A stretch of DNA of 64,000 nucleotides from Flavobacterium sp. 270 (GCF_004368785.1 NZ_SODM01000001.1:310001-374000); one strand, 5' to 3'. Positions 9,628 to 19,437 are shown, numbered from the stretch's first letter. The notes: generated by a model from the sequence alone, not told the origin. Made by a program: numbers and translations.

Positions 9628-11004
9628 TTATTTTGAAAACTCTACAGTATTTAGTTTTTTCCAGCCGCCACGGGTAAAGTCAGGAATTTCTACCGGAGCT
9701 GAATTATGATCTAATGAAATTTCTGTTAATGGACTCAAACAAGACCATTCGGCCAAATCGTAAACATCCATATCTAATGGAAGCCCTTGCTGCAGACAGT
9801 GAAACAAACGATAATCCATAATAAAATCCATACCGCCATGTCCACCTACTTTTTTGGCCATTTCTTCGATATCTTTTACTATTGGGTTTTTATATTTTTC
9901 CATCAATGCTTTTTTCACATCTTCAGAAACATATTCTTCTGCGTTTAGGTTTTGGTAATTTTTAGAAATTTCTGTTCCAACTTCTTTAGAATCGACTGCA
10001 TAGCCTTCGTTTGGATATTTATTGGCAAAACCTTTTGTTCCAGATAACTGATACATTCTGCTGTAAGGTCTCGGACTTGTTACATCATGCTGAATCTGAA
10101 TGGTTTTACCCATTTCTGTACGTATCATTGTCATGGTGTGATCTCCGTTTCTAAAATCTTTTACATCTTCTCCGGTTTTTGCTTTAATAAAAGCCGGATT
10201 TCCAACTGCTTTTGTATCCATAGAAACCAGAAAATTCATTTTATCTCCTCTATGTATATTTAGCGCCAGACAGGCTGGCCCCATTCCGTGTGTTGGGTAA
10301 ATATCTCCTCTGTGTGTTTTGTTGTACTCCATGCGCCAGTTGTTCCAGTATTCGTTCCAATACGGCTGTAATCCATGAATATACGATCCTTCAGCATGCA
10401 GGATTTCTCCAAAAACACCTTGCTGTGCCATATTTAAAGTTGTTAATTCGAAGAAATCATACACACAATTTTCCAGCATCATGCAGTGCTTGCGTGTTTT
10501 TTCAGAAGTATCAATGATATCCCAGATTTCTTTCATGGTTAATGCTCCTGGCACTTCAACAGCCACGTGTTTTCCGTCTTTCATAGCTTGTACTGCAATG
10601 CTCGCATGATGTTTCCAGTCGGTTACAATGTAAACAAGATCTACGTTTTTAAGCGCTGTTACTTTTTTCCAGGCATCTGCTCCAAAAAAGGCTTCTGCTT
10701 TTGGTTTTCCGTTTTTTACCAAAGTATCATTTGCAGCTTTTGTTCTTTCCTCGAGCATATCACAAATTGCAACAATTTCAACTCCTGGCACATGTGTTAT
10801 ACGAGCTACTGCACCTGTACCACGCATTCCTAAACCAATAATGGCTACATGGACAACCGGAATTGCGGGTGTTGCCAGACGTAAAACATCTGTCTGCCCT
10901 TTTGCTCTTTTTGGAGTTTCGGTTTTTATTATTTGTGCTGTTATACCGCAAACTCGCAATAGCAGAACCGCTATTAGTAAAAATTTTAAACTGGAACTTT
11001 TCAT
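9628..11004 (-). CDS. GH109-type alpha-N-acetylgalactosaminidase (Gfo/Idh/MocA fold)
   Basis: 458 residues with a signal peptide (about 1-24). A Rossmann NAD-binding motif GLGMRG is at residues 57-62. Long stretches match the GH109 pattern: KHCMMLENCVYDFFELTTLN, HRGDIYPTHGMGP and GGHGGMDFIMDYRL, then LDMDVYDLAEW and IPDFTRGGW near the end. GH109 enzymes remove terminal alpha-GalNAc through NAD+-dependent redox chemistry. The export signal fits action in the periplasm. It lies 37 bases downstream of a heparan-acetyltransferase-like gene on the same strand, so the two probably share a transcript. Close relatives with other specificity exist, so the substrate is a family-based inference. Confidence 0.85.
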   Translation of the reverse strand: MKSSSLKFLLIAVLLLRVCGITAQIIKTETPKRAKGQTDVLRLATPAIPVVHVAIIGLGMRGTGAVARITHVPGVEIVAICDMLEERTKAANDTLVKNGKPKAEAFFGADAWKKVTALKNVDLVYIVTDWKHHASIAVQAMKDGKHVAVEVPGALTMKEIWDIIDTSEKTRKHCMMLENCVYDFFELTTLNMAQQGVFGEILHAEGSYIHGLQPYWNEYWNNWRMEYNKTHRGDIYPTHGMGPACLALNIHRGDKMNFLVSMDTKAVGNPAFIKAKTGEDVKDFRNGDHTMTMIRTEMGKTIQIQHDVTSPRPYSRMYQLSGTKGFANKYPNEGYAVDSKEVGTEISKNYQNLNAEEYVSEDVKKALMEKYKNPIVKDIEEMAKKVGGHGGMDFIMDYRLFHCLQQGLPLDMDVYDLAEWSCLSPLTEISLDHNSAPVEIPDFTRGGWKKLNTVEFSK

Positions 11005-11041
11005 TTCTTTTTATTTAGTGATATAATTATTTTTTTTGAAA

Positions 11042-12139
11042 TTACACTTTGATATACGTTTTGTTTTTATGCATATACCAAAGAATCAGATATAGGATTC
11101 CGAAACCTGCCACATCGCAAAACGCATCGTAATACGCTCCGGTAAATTGTTCGAAACCATAAAAAACCTGCTTTGCAATTAAGCTGAAATTCAACACATG
11201 CGACCCTACATACGCTGCGATTGCGTTGAGTCCAATTATTCTAAAGGGATATGCCCATTTCTGATATCTTTTTACGTCTACAATCCAATAAAATAAAGCT
11301 AGTAAAATAAAGCTTATTCCAGACGAAAATAGTACGAAGGAACTTGTCCATATTTTTTTGATAATGGGATGCCAAACTCCAATTATTAACGATACAATTA
11401 TTGCTGTTAAACCAATCAAAACTAAATAATTGGCAATTTTTTGTCTTGGTAATTTTGACAAAAGCAATTCTCCTGCAAACAATCCGGACATGGTGGTGGC
11501 AATAAACCCAAATCCTGTTAAGAGCCATGAATATTGTGTCTGGTCGTAAAAGCGTCCAAAAACATGCTGATCGATATAGATTGGGAGGTTTTTATTGGGC
11601 AGTAATTCAAAGTCAATACCAAAAACATTGGGCAGGGAAAGCAATACGGCATATACAACAAGGCAGAAAACAAACATAATGTATCTTCCTTTTTTTGATA
11701 AATGAATGTAGGCCAGACTTGAAAACAAATACCCTACGGCAATGGCCTGAAGTGTATTACTAAAGACCTGAAATTTTGTAATATCCAGAAATAATAAGTT
11801 GCCCTGTACAATCCATCCTAAAATAAAAAGAATTACAAACCGTCTTATAATATGGTAATATAATTGTGTTTTAGATTTTGATTCTATTGTTCTTTTTCCA
11901 AGTGAGAAAGGAATAACAACTCCAACTACAAACAGAAATAAAGGCATTATAATATCATAGAAATGCGAACCTAACCATTCAGGATGTTCAAACTGCGCAG
12001 CAAGATTACTAGTAAAGTTCGTTTTGGCAGCTGTATTTAAGTTATAGAAAAAACGGTCTGCAAAAATGATCATTAATAAGTCGAATCCCCGCAGTACATC
12101 TACTGACATCAATCGGCTGTTTTCTATGTTTTTTTCCAT
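11042..12139 (-). CDS. DUF5009/HGSNAT-like membrane acyltransferase
   Basis: 365 residues from ATG 12139; the longer frame begins with TTG and lacks family resemblance. The N-terminus SRLMSVDVLRGFDLLMIIF and the segment DIIMPLFLFVVGVVIPFSLG are typical of the family related to human heparan-alpha-glucosaminide N-acetyltransferase. About ten hydrophobic helices follow. Homologues pass acetyl groups from cytosolic acetyl-CoA to an amino sugar on the other side of the membrane. It sits in one transcription unit with the GH109 gene, so a role in acetylating hexosamines before cleavage is plausible but unproven. Confidence 0.8.
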   Translation of the reverse strand: MEKNIENSRLMSVDVLRGFDLLMIIFADRFFYNLNTAAKTNFTSNLAAQFEHPEWLGSHFYDIIMPLFLFVVGVVIPFSLGKRTIESKSKTQLYYHIIRRFVILFILGWIVQGNLLFLDITKFQVFSNTLQAIAVGYLFSSLAYIHLSKKGRYIMFVFCLVVYAVLLSLPNVFGIDFELLPNKNLPIYIDQHVFGRFYDQTQYSWLLTGFGFIATTMSGLFAGELLLSKLPRQKIANYLVLIGLTAIIVSLIIGVWHPIIKKIWTSSFVLFSSGISFILLALFYWIVDVKRYQKWAYPFRIIGLNAIAAYVGSHVLNFSLIAKQVFYGFEQFTGAYYDAFCDVAGFGILYLILWYMHKNKTYIKV

Positions 12140-12204
12140 TCTCAGTATTGTTTTTATGATCAAGTTAAATTGCTTCTTCTCTGTATTTTTAAATTTTGAA
12201 AAAT

Positions 12205-12239
12205 AATCCCCGACTCGTTTTTATAAAATATCGGGGATT
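12205..12239. terminator. Hairpin between the PKD and acyltransferase genes
   Basis: A 9-bp stem AATCCCCGA (12205-12213) pairs with TCGGGGATT (12231-12239) around a 17-base loop. T-rich DNA follows on the plus strand and ATTTTTC on the minus strand. It probably ends transcription coming from the SusC operon. Confidence 0.5.
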
Positions 12240-12257
12240 GTTTTTACCTTTTTTTCG

Positions 12258-12368
12258 CGACAGTTAAAATGTCATTAAACCAGAAACAAATTATAGATAT
12301 ATAAATTTTCACAAAACAATTGCAATAGTTTAAAGGTCTTATTTAATGACATTGCTTTATAACTGTCG
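12258..12368. repeat. 111-bp imperfect inverted repeat just after the SusC operon
   Basis: The outer arms are CGACAGTT (12258-12265) and AACTGTCG (12361-12368). The inner arms AATGTCATTAAA (12268-12279) and TTTAATGACATT (12342-12353) are also perfect, with a 2-base versus 7-base bulge between them. It starts 8 bases after the stop of the last operon gene. It could fold into a long 3'-end stem or be a small non-autonomous element. Confidence 0.6.
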
Positions 12369-12376
12369 ACGGCAAA

Positions 12377-13246
12377 CTAAAGCTGCAGTGTAGAAAATTT
12401 ATCCGCTTCCGGGAAATTAGCTACGGCTGCCCATCCAGAAGTCATTTCTGTAATGGCAATACCTATCGAACTTCCTAATGTTCCTAACTGTGATTTTGGA
12501 ATACTAAACTCAATTGCGTTTGTTGTATCAGAAAGACTTACAATTCCAGAAGAGGTTAAATTAGCACCAGATCCTGCAATAGCAGCCCAGCCCCAGCCTC
12601 CGTTTGGATCTATATGATTATAAAAAGCGCCCCATCCGTTGGTAACCATTGGACCTTCAAATAAAAATTCTGCTCCAGAACCTCCTGGCCAGCTGCCATG
12701 CAAGAAACCTGTTTTTGTATTTCCGTCTGTATTGATAAACATATCTACCAATTCCATCTGCATTTTTTTGTTTCCCTCTAAATATACATTTACGTTGGCT
12801 CCTTTTGCCCAAATTTTAATTTTCTGGATGGATCCATTTCCAGAAGTATTTTGATCTGTTATGGCAACATCATCCCAATCTTTAAACTTGCCATCTACTT
12901 TAATATCAATAATAATGATTTTTGGAGCGGTAATAGTTTTGGCGATATAAGCTTCTTCTCCAGCCTCGTTTGTAACTGTGAGCGAGACTGTAATTTCTCC
13001 TCCAATTGCGTATGTATACACAGGATCTTTTTTGTCTGAGGTATAATATAGATCTCCGAAATCCCATCTGTATTTACTTCCGTTTGTAGAAAGATTGGTA
13101 AAGGTAAAAGTGCTTCCGTCATTGGTAAAAGAAAAATCTGCTGTGGGTTTATCTGCCGAATCAGAAGACGCATTGTCGCTGGAGCACGATACCAGCAGGA
13201 ATACTGCCAAAAGTGCTGTTACCCATTTGAATATTATTTTTTTCAT
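12377..13246 (-). CDS. PKD-domain lipoprotein with CBM9-like domain
   Basis: 289 residues. The signal peptide ends in the lipobox LLVSCSSD (lipid-linked Cys about residue 21). A PKD domain follows (PTADFSFTNDG to about residue 105, with YRWDFGD as the hallmark). The C-terminal half starts IDIKVDGKFKDWDDV and resembles CBM9 or DOMON-type sugar-binding modules. It is the last gene of the SusC operon, 26 bases after the DUF4874 gene, in the place where SusE/F-like surface glycan-binding proteins occur. A surface glycan-binding role is inferred. Confidence 0.75.
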   Translation of the reverse strand: MKKIIFKWVTALLAVFLLVSCSSDNASSDSADKPTADFSFTNDGSTFTFTNLSTNGSKYRWDFGDLYYTSDKKDPVYTYAIGGEITVSLTVTNEAGEEAYIAKTITAPKIIIIDIKVDGKFKDWDDVAITDQNTSGNGSIQKIKIWAKGANVNVYLEGNKKMQMELVDMFINTDGNTKTGFLHGSWPGGSGAEFLFEGPMVTNGWGAFYNHIDPNGGWGWAAIAGSGANLTSSGIVSLSDTTNAIEFSIPKSQLGTLGSSIGIAITEMTSGWAAVANFPEADKFSTLQL

Positions 13247-13272
13247 GGTTTTTGGTTTAAATATTTTAGTAA

Positions 13273-14634
13273 CTATTTAATGGTAACCGTTTGTGATAAT
13301 TTGTTAAATCCTGTAGCCGCTTCCCATACTCCTGTATTAGCAAGACGAATAGCATAATCAGCTCTTTCACTCAATTTTGAAGAACTGTCTTCGATCTTTA
13401 AAAGCAATTCGTAAGTGCCTGCAGGAATTTCTGAAGTGCTTACAGATTCTTTCAATTCATAGTTTAAATTTGGTGTAACCAATCTTACATCAAAAGCTAA
13501 TTTTTTCTTGTAAACTGTTCCGTTTGCCGTTGATCTAAATATTAAAAAGGCATTTTTTGGATTGTAAACCGGAGCAAATCCGCCGTTTTTGATTACTGCA
13601 TTTAATGCTAAAGCGTCGTTTAATGCAATTGTTGTTTTGAGGTCTGAAGTTACTAACGAAAGTCTGTAACCCAGTTTTCTTTCAAAATCTGCAAAACAAT
13701 TATTGTTTCTCCATTCTTGTAATACAGGTCCGTAATAATCAAGATTTAAGTACGTCCATTTTAAAAGTGACATTTCCTTTTCTGCAATACTGCAGCTGGC
13801 TACAGGAACGTCTGTCGGCGGGCATGTTTCTCCTCCTGTTGGGACAAAAAGGGCTTCATTGCTTATATAGGTTTTATCGGCAGTTACGTTTATGTAGGTA
13901 CCATAATCGTCTACACTTGCCATAAAACAGTCATTATGAAATCCTACTCTCGCTGTATTTTCTGTACCATAACCCACACTTGCATTCATTGCAGTTGTAG
14001 TATTAAAAAAGTCCTGTTTGATTTTTGGCGTTCTTACCTGAATTTTAATTTCTTTCGGAAAAACTTCCAAAAGTTTGTTTAATATCAGCGTTTTATTGGC
14101 TGGCGTAGTAAGATTGTTTGTGGTATAATACCATTCTCCCCAAGCTCCGATAAATCCGGCCTGAACAAATGCAATCACATCTTTGTTTGCTGCAACAATT
14201 GGTTTTAACTGATCTAAATGTCCGGAAATTATAGCAGCAGAAGCATCACTTCCGTCTTGTGCGTCTGTATATGCAAAACGCAAAACACATTTTAAACCCG
14301 CTTCTCTAAGTCTGGTAAAATCGGTGGTAATAAGATCCAGCTGTGTCTGGCTTAAAGGCGTTGTTTTAAATTTTTCGAGATAATACAAACGCAGAATAAT
14401 GCTTACATTTTCTTTCTTTAGGTTTGTTAAAGAAGCCGTTGTCATGGCTGCACCTTCAGAATTAACCTGCCAGCTGTGCATAAAACCACGTTCAGGATTC
14501 GAAAACACTTCGTTAGAAGCCTGATACGTGACTTTGTTCGTACCTGCAGTTTCTTCATTTTTATCACCGCCGTCGCTTTGACAACTCAATGTAAGGGTTG
14601 TAAAAATGCTAAATAATATTAATAAATGTTTCAT
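13273..14634 (-). CDS. DUF4874/DUF4832 lipoprotein
   Basis: 453 residues from ATG 14634, chosen because it gives a lipoprotein signal (MKHLLILFSIFTTLTLSCQS); a longer frame only adds 13 residues. The N-terminal part NEVFSNPERGFMH and VSIILRLYYLEKF match DUF4874. The C-terminal part (VIKNGGFAPVYNPKNAFLIF) matches DUF4832. The DUF4874 part resembles a glycoside-hydrolase TIM barrel (FVQAGFIGAWGEWYY, with a possible catalytic Glu), but no activity is established to my knowledge. It is third in the operon after susC and susD, so a role at the cell surface in glycan handling is likely. Confidence 0.8.
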   Translation of the reverse strand: MKHLLILFSIFTTLTLSCQSDGGDKNEETAGTNKVTYQASNEVFSNPERGFMHSWQVNSEGAAMTTASLTNLKKENVSIILRLYYLEKFKTTPLSQTQLDLITTDFTRLREAGLKCVLRFAYTDAQDGSDASAAIISGHLDQLKPIVAANKDVIAFVQAGFIGAWGEWYYTTNNLTTPANKTLILNKLLEVFPKEIKIQVRTPKIKQDFFNTTTAMNASVGYGTENTARVGFHNDCFMASVDDYGTYINVTADKTYISNEALFVPTGGETCPPTDVPVASCSIAEKEMSLLKWTYLNLDYYGPVLQEWRNNNCFADFERKLGYRLSLVTSDLKTTIALNDALALNAVIKNGGFAPVYNPKNAFLIFRSTANGTVYKKKLAFDVRLVTPNLNYELKESVSTSEIPAGTYELLLKIEDSSSKLSERADYAIRLANTGVWEAATGFNKLSQTVTIK

Positions 14635-14699
14635 TTTTTTAAGGATTAAATTAGGGGACAATTCTATATTCATAAAGTGTTTTTGTTCCTTATTGAATA

Positions 14700-16172
14700 T
14701 TAATTGTAACCAGGGTTTTGTAAAAACTTTCCTTTACCTTCACTAATTCTTTCCAGAGAAAAAGGAAACAACGCTTTGTACGGAGCACTTTGGCTTGCAG
14801 CTCCATTTAGATCAATGGCATGTTGTGTATATTTTCCGTGTCTGATTAAGTCAGAACGATACTGCCCGTTTTCACACCAATATTCGTGTGATCTTTCTAA
14901 AAGAATCATATCATTAAAACTGGCAAGTGTTGTATAGTTCGCCAATAAAATCTCACTGATTTTAGCTCTTCTTCTCACAATGTTTACTAGATCAATAGCT
15001 TCCTGCGTTGGCGCACCAAGTCTGTTGGCAATCGCTTCTGCTTTTGATAGTAATACATCCGGATAGCGATATTCAATTATATCAACTGTTGTCAATGCTG
15101 TAGTTCTTGCCGCATCTGCATCTATTTTTAGCGGTATAGGCCCTAGCTGCATGTAGTTTGCAGGATTTTGTCTGTTGTAAGTTACACCATCTGTACCGGT
15201 GTATTCTGCAATAAGTGCTTCTTTACGAATGTCTGTTGCTTCAAAGGAATCATAAAATTTCCATGAACTTTGTATGGTACCGTAACCTCCTCTTCCAGGA
15301 AAGTTAGCTGGAAGACACATTAACTGCCATTGGTTTTCACTCGTTCCTGCATAATCTGCCGGAACTGCCCAAATAACTTCTTTACTGTCTACAGGTGCTT
15401 TTACATCCCATAAACCAACATAATCACTTTCAAGTCCGTAATAATTCATTCCTATAATTGCTGAAGACTGCTCTTCTACATCTGCCCATCTTTTTTCATG
15501 CAGGTACAATCTAATCAAAATCATTCTGGCTAATCCCTGGCTGAATCTTCCGTAAACGGCATCTTTAGGAGCTGGCAAATCTGCTGCAGCAAGCTTAAGA
15601 TCGTTTTCTATAAAACTTACCATTTCAGCATTAGAAAGTCTAGCCAAAGGCTGTTCCTTCAAAGGATTCTGGAGTACTTCCAGCGGCGCAATAACAAGCG
15701 GTCCGTACAAGTCAAAAAGTTCGTATGTTAATAATCCTCTTGCGCATCTGATTTCTGCAATCGCTTGTTTCTTTACCAGATCGTTTACTTTAGACTTTTC
15801 TATTCTGTCGATACTCAAAGTCATCCCGCTTATCTTGTTGTAAAAAACATCATAAAAACGTGTAAAAGCAGTAGATGTGGCTTTGTAACTATGTAACGAT
15901 GCTTCTTGCTGCACACCGTAAGGTCCCTGAAGAATTTCTGTTGTGGCATCCAGAATAAACATTAATCCGTTTTCTGAAGTCGAGTGAATTCCGTTTCCGT
16001 ATGAACCTCTTAATGGATAATATGCTGATGCCACTATAGCCTGTACATCTGCTTCTGAACTAGGAAATATACTTGGGTTGATCTCATCGTAATTAATAGA
16101 CTCTAAATCATCATTACATCCTGAGAATACCAGCAATAGCAGTACTATTGTATAATTTTTTAAATTTTTCAT
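14700..16172 (-). CDS. SusD/RagB family outer-membrane lipoprotein
   Basis: 490 residues with a lipoprotein signal (LLLLVFSGCNDDLES; Cys at residue 19). The family pattern is clear: an N-terminal TPR-like region, RLYLHEKRWADVEEQS in the middle, and a C-terminal YRYPDVLLSKAEAIAN with LERSHEYWCENGQYRSDLIR. SusD proteins cap the SusC barrel and bind the glycan. The gene starts 10 bases after the susC stop, so the two are co-transcribed. The length is normal. The ligand cannot be read from sequence; the amino-sugar genes nearby suggest a HexNAc glycan. Confidence 0.95.
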   Translation of the reverse strand: MKNLKNYTIVLLLLVFSGCNDDLESINYDEINPSIFPSSEADVQAIVASAYYPLRGSYGNGIHSTSENGLMFILDATTEILQGPYGVQQEASLHSYKATSTAFTRFYDVFYNKISGMTLSIDRIEKSKVNDLVKKQAIAEIRCARGLLTYELFDLYGPLVIAPLEVLQNPLKEQPLARLSNAEMVSFIENDLKLAAADLPAPKDAVYGRFSQGLARMILIRLYLHEKRWADVEEQSSAIIGMNYYGLESDYVGLWDVKAPVDSKEVIWAVPADYAGTSENQWQLMCLPANFPGRGGYGTIQSSWKFYDSFEATDIRKEALIAEYTGTDGVTYNRQNPANYMQLGPIPLKIDADAARTTALTTVDIIEYRYPDVLLSKAEAIANRLGAPTQEAIDLVNIVRRRAKISEILLANYTTLASFNDMILLERSHEYWCENGQYRSDLIRHGKYTQHAIDLNGAASQSAPYKALFPFSLERISEGKGKFLQNPGYN

Positions 16173-16182
16173 GTCTTTTTAA

Positions 16183-19100
16183 TTAAAATTTAAGATCAAT
16201 TCCTACTGTGTATGTTTTTACATTTGGATAAGCAGCTGCAACAGCATCTGTTTCAGGATCTATACCATTGTATTTGGTAATCGTAAATAGATTCTGTCCA
16301 TCCAGTCTAATAGCTGCACCCTGCATGTATTTGCCAAACCATTTTTTTGGTAAATTATAGCTAAGCGATACACTTTGCAAACGAACAAATGAAGCATTTT
16401 GCAAAAAGAAATCTCCAGAAGAATATTGTGAATATCCAAAATTTGATCCCGGACGTGTATTCGTCGGATTATCTGGCGTCCATCTGTCATAGATGCTTCT
16501 TAAAGCATTTCTTCCGTTTTGGGCAACTCCTACCGCAGTTACACCATAAGCAAAATCAGTCTGATCGATAATTTTTCTACCAAACATTCCGTTAAACTGA
16601 AAATTCAATTGAAAGTTTTTGTACGTAATCGTATTCGATAAACCAGCAACAAAATCAGGATCAGAAGAACCTAGTAAAACCGTATCGGCTTCGTCAATTT
16701 TTCCGTCAGCAGCACCCGTTCTTAAAAACACACCATTTGCATCTGTTACAGGATTTCCTGCATTGTCTCTCACAAAACCGTTAACATCTTTAATTTTAAT
16801 TTGCCCCGGATATAAATCTGGCTGTGCCGGAACTACTTCTCCAATCTGCATTACACCATCAGAAATTTGATAATATTGCGCACGAACAGGATCGTTATAA
16901 CTTTCGTAAACAGAAGGTTTCCAGTCTGGAGCTCTTTCTTTCCAGTTGGTTTTAAATTGAGAATAGGTAAATGTACTTCTCCATTTAAAATCTGGACGGT
17001 CAATATTTACAGTACTTACTGTAACCTCTACACCTTTACTTTGTGTTTTACCAATATTGGCCCAAACCATATTGATTTCGTTATAACTATTAATTGGTTT
17101 TAATGTCAATAAATTAGAAACCACTCTGTCATAAACCTCTACAGATCCAGAAACTTTTCTATTAAATAATTCAAAATCAAGACCTATATTTTTTTCTGTA
17201 GTTGTTTCCCATTTCAAATCAGGGTTTTCTAATCTTGACGGGAATACTCCAATTACCGGAGATTCATCAGGATTTAAATACGCTGGCTGTGCATAATAAG
17301 CTCCAAAAGCATTTCCTCCAATTTCTGCATTACCTGTTTGTCCGTAACCAAATCTTAGTTTAAGCTGTGATACATAACCTGTTAATGATTTCATGAAAGA
17401 TTCCTGAGAAACATCCCATCCAACTGCTACAGAAGGAAACAAACCGTATTTATTGTTTTGAGCAAATACACTGGCTCCGTCACGACGAATTGTTGAGGTT
17501 AAAATATATTTGTCTTTATATGAATAATTAAATCTGGTAAAATAAGAGATAAAATTATTTTGAGATTTAGAAGATCCCACCACTTTTGTTCCTCCTCCTG
17601 CGTTTATGTTATTCCATAAAAAAGAATCGGTAATAAAGTCACTGTTTCCTACTGAATTTCCTTCAGATCTGTATTTTTGCTGTGAATAACCAACCATTAA
17701 ACTGAAGGTATTATCTTCTAATAATTTTCTGGTGTAATTTAAAGTAAAGTCAAACAAATCGTCGTTTTTCTTTTGAGTCGAGATAGAAGCTTTACCATTT
17801 TCTAATGCTCCATAAAGCGTAGTTCTTGGCAAGTAAGTACTTCTGCTGCTGTTTCCGCCGTCAAAACCTGCCTGAAATCTTGCAGTCAAGCCTTCAATTG
17901 GTTTAATCTCAGCATAAAAATTGGTCAGTGTTCTTTCTACAACACCTTCATCAGAAATAGTAAGTAATGAATATGGATTTGGTTCTAAGGCATTATCCGG
18001 ATTTATAGGATAATTTCCAAATTCATCTATTGCCTGAATATTTGGTCCCTGCTGAATTGCCGATCTGATAATTCCTGAATTTTCAAATTGATCTCCTCCT
18101 AATTGAGAGTTTTGATTTTTGATTTTACTTTTGGTCAAATTCATTCCAAAAGTAATATAATCGTTTATCTTTTGGTCGATGCTAAAGTGTAATGTATTTC
18201 TTTTTAAACCAGAGTTTTTAATTACACCTTCCTGATTAAACATATTTCCGGATAAGAAATATTTAGTTGATTTAGTACCGCCTCGAAGCGAAACGTTGTT
18301 CTGCTCTACCATTCCGTCTCTTGTCACCAAACCTAACCAGTCTGTTCCTTTTCCTGCGTTTCTTATCTGATCATCAGAATAATATCTTTTGAACGGAATC
18401 CCGTTAACCGGTGCCGCATTTGCTTCTTCTAGTGTTTTTGGAGAATATGGATATACTTTGTTTATAAATTCCCAGTTTTCTTTTGCAGCGTCATTACGCA
18501 GCTGCATCCATTCCTGTAAATTCAAAACATCATAATTGTCATTGTATTTCTGATAGGAATACGATCCGGAATAATCTACTCTTACATCGCCTTCTTTTCC
18601 TTTTTTGGTTGTAATTAAAATAACACCATTTGCTGCTCTTGCTCCATAAATTGCTGTAGAACTGGCATCTTTAAGAACCTCAATAGATTCGATATCATTT
18701 GGGTTAAAAGAGTTTAAAATTCCCTGCGTACCGCCATCGTAGCGGTTTCCTGTTCCTGGCTGGCCAAGATCTGTAATCGGAAATCCATCTACAACAATCA
18801 AAGGCTGGTTGCTGGCATTTATAGAACCTGCACCACGAATCTGGATGTTAAATCCTCCTCCTGGCTGTGCACTATTCTGAACAATCTGCAAACCTGCAAC
18901 TTTACCTTCTAAAGCCGTAAGAACCGAAGGCGCAGAAGACAACGTAAGATTATCTCCTTTTATAGAAGAAATAGCGCCTAATAAGTTTTTCTTTTTCTGA
19001 GTTCCGTATCCTACAATGACAACTTCATTCAGTGATTTTGATGCAGGCATCATTTTTACTGTATAATTGGCCTTATTATCTATTGCAACTTCTATTGGGT

Positions 19101-19437
19101 CGTAGCCTACGTAAGAAAATACTAAGGCTTGTGTATTTGAAGAAACGGTAATCGAAAATGTTCCGTCAAAATCTGTAGTTGTTCCTCTTGCAGATCCTTT
19201 AGGCAGAACGGTTACACCAATCATTGGCTGGCCTAATTCGTCAAGAACAACCCCTTTTATGGTAATATCTGCTTCCGGATCGTTTTTTAAAACTACTTCC
19301 TTACTTTCATTTCCTGAAGTTGTTGCTGCACCTGCTTCAAAAACAGTTACCGAAAGAAACAGTAAGGTAATTATCGTTTTAAAATTAAGTTTTAATTCGG
19401 GATAGCTACCGTGGAGTAACTTGTTACTTTTTTTCAT
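16183..19437 (-). CDS. SusC/RagA family TonB-linked outer-membrane transporter
   Basis: 1084 residues. After a signal region (about 1-38) comes a carboxypeptidase-D-like domain (TIKGVVLDELGQPMIGVTVL). The TonB box/plug region carries VVIVGYGTQKKKNLLGAIS, and the plug motif IESIEVLKDASSTAIYGARA follows with GVILITTKKGK. The rest is a 22-strand barrel with a normal C-terminus. It imports oligosaccharides bound by SusD. It is the first gene of the four-gene operon running to 12377. A long upstream region carries LacI-type operators at 19811-19847. The domain order is complete, so this should be functional. Confidence 0.95.
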   Translation of the reverse strand: MKKSNKLLHGSYPELKLNFKTIITLLFLSVTVFEAGAATTSGNESKEVVLKNDPEADITIKGVVLDELGQPMIGVTVLPKGSARGTTTDFDGTFSITVSSNTQALVFSYVGYDPIEVAIDNKANYTVKMMPASKSLNEVVIVGYGTQKKKNLLGAISSIKGDNLTLSSAPSVLTALEGKVAGLQIVQNSAQPGGGFNIQIRGAGSINASNQPLIVVDGFPITDLGQPGTGNRYDGGTQGILNSFNPNDIESIEVLKDASSTAIYGARAANGVILITTKKGKEGDVRVDYSGSYSYQKYNDNYDVLNLQEWMQLRNDAAKENWEFINKVYPYSPKTLEEANAAPVNGIPFKRYYSDDQIRNAGKGTDWLGLVTRDGMVEQNNVSLRGGTKSTKYFLSGNMFNQEGVIKNSGLKRNTLHFSIDQKINDYITFGMNLTKSKIKNQNSQLGGDQFENSGIIRSAIQQGPNIQAIDEFGNYPINPDNALEPNPYSLLTISDEGVVERTLTNFYAEIKPIEGLTARFQAGFDGGNSSRSTYLPRTTLYGALENGKASISTQKKNDDLFDFTLNYTRKLLEDNTFSLMVGYSQQKYRSEGNSVGNSDFITDSFLWNNINAGGGTKVVGSSKSQNNFISYFTRFNYSYKDKYILTSTIRRDGASVFAQNNKYGLFPSVAVGWDVSQESFMKSLTGYVSQLKLRFGYGQTGNAEIGGNAFGAYYAQPAYLNPDESPVIGVFPSRLENPDLKWETTTEKNIGLDFELFNRKVSGSVEVYDRVVSNLLTLKPINSYNEINMVWANIGKTQSKGVEVTVSTVNIDRPDFKWRSTFTYSQFKTNWKERAPDWKPSVYESYNDPVRAQYYQISDGVMQIGEVVPAQPDLYPGQIKIKDVNGFVRDNAGNPVTDANGVFLRTGAADGKIDEADTVLLGSSDPDFVAGLSNTITYKNFQLNFQFNGMFGRKIIDQTDFAYGVTAVGVAQNGRNALRSIYDRWTPDNPTNTRPGSNFGYSQYSSGDFFLQNASFVRLQSVSLSYNLPKKWFGKYMQGAAIRLDGQNLFTITKYNGIDPETDAVAAAYPNVKTYTVGIDLKF

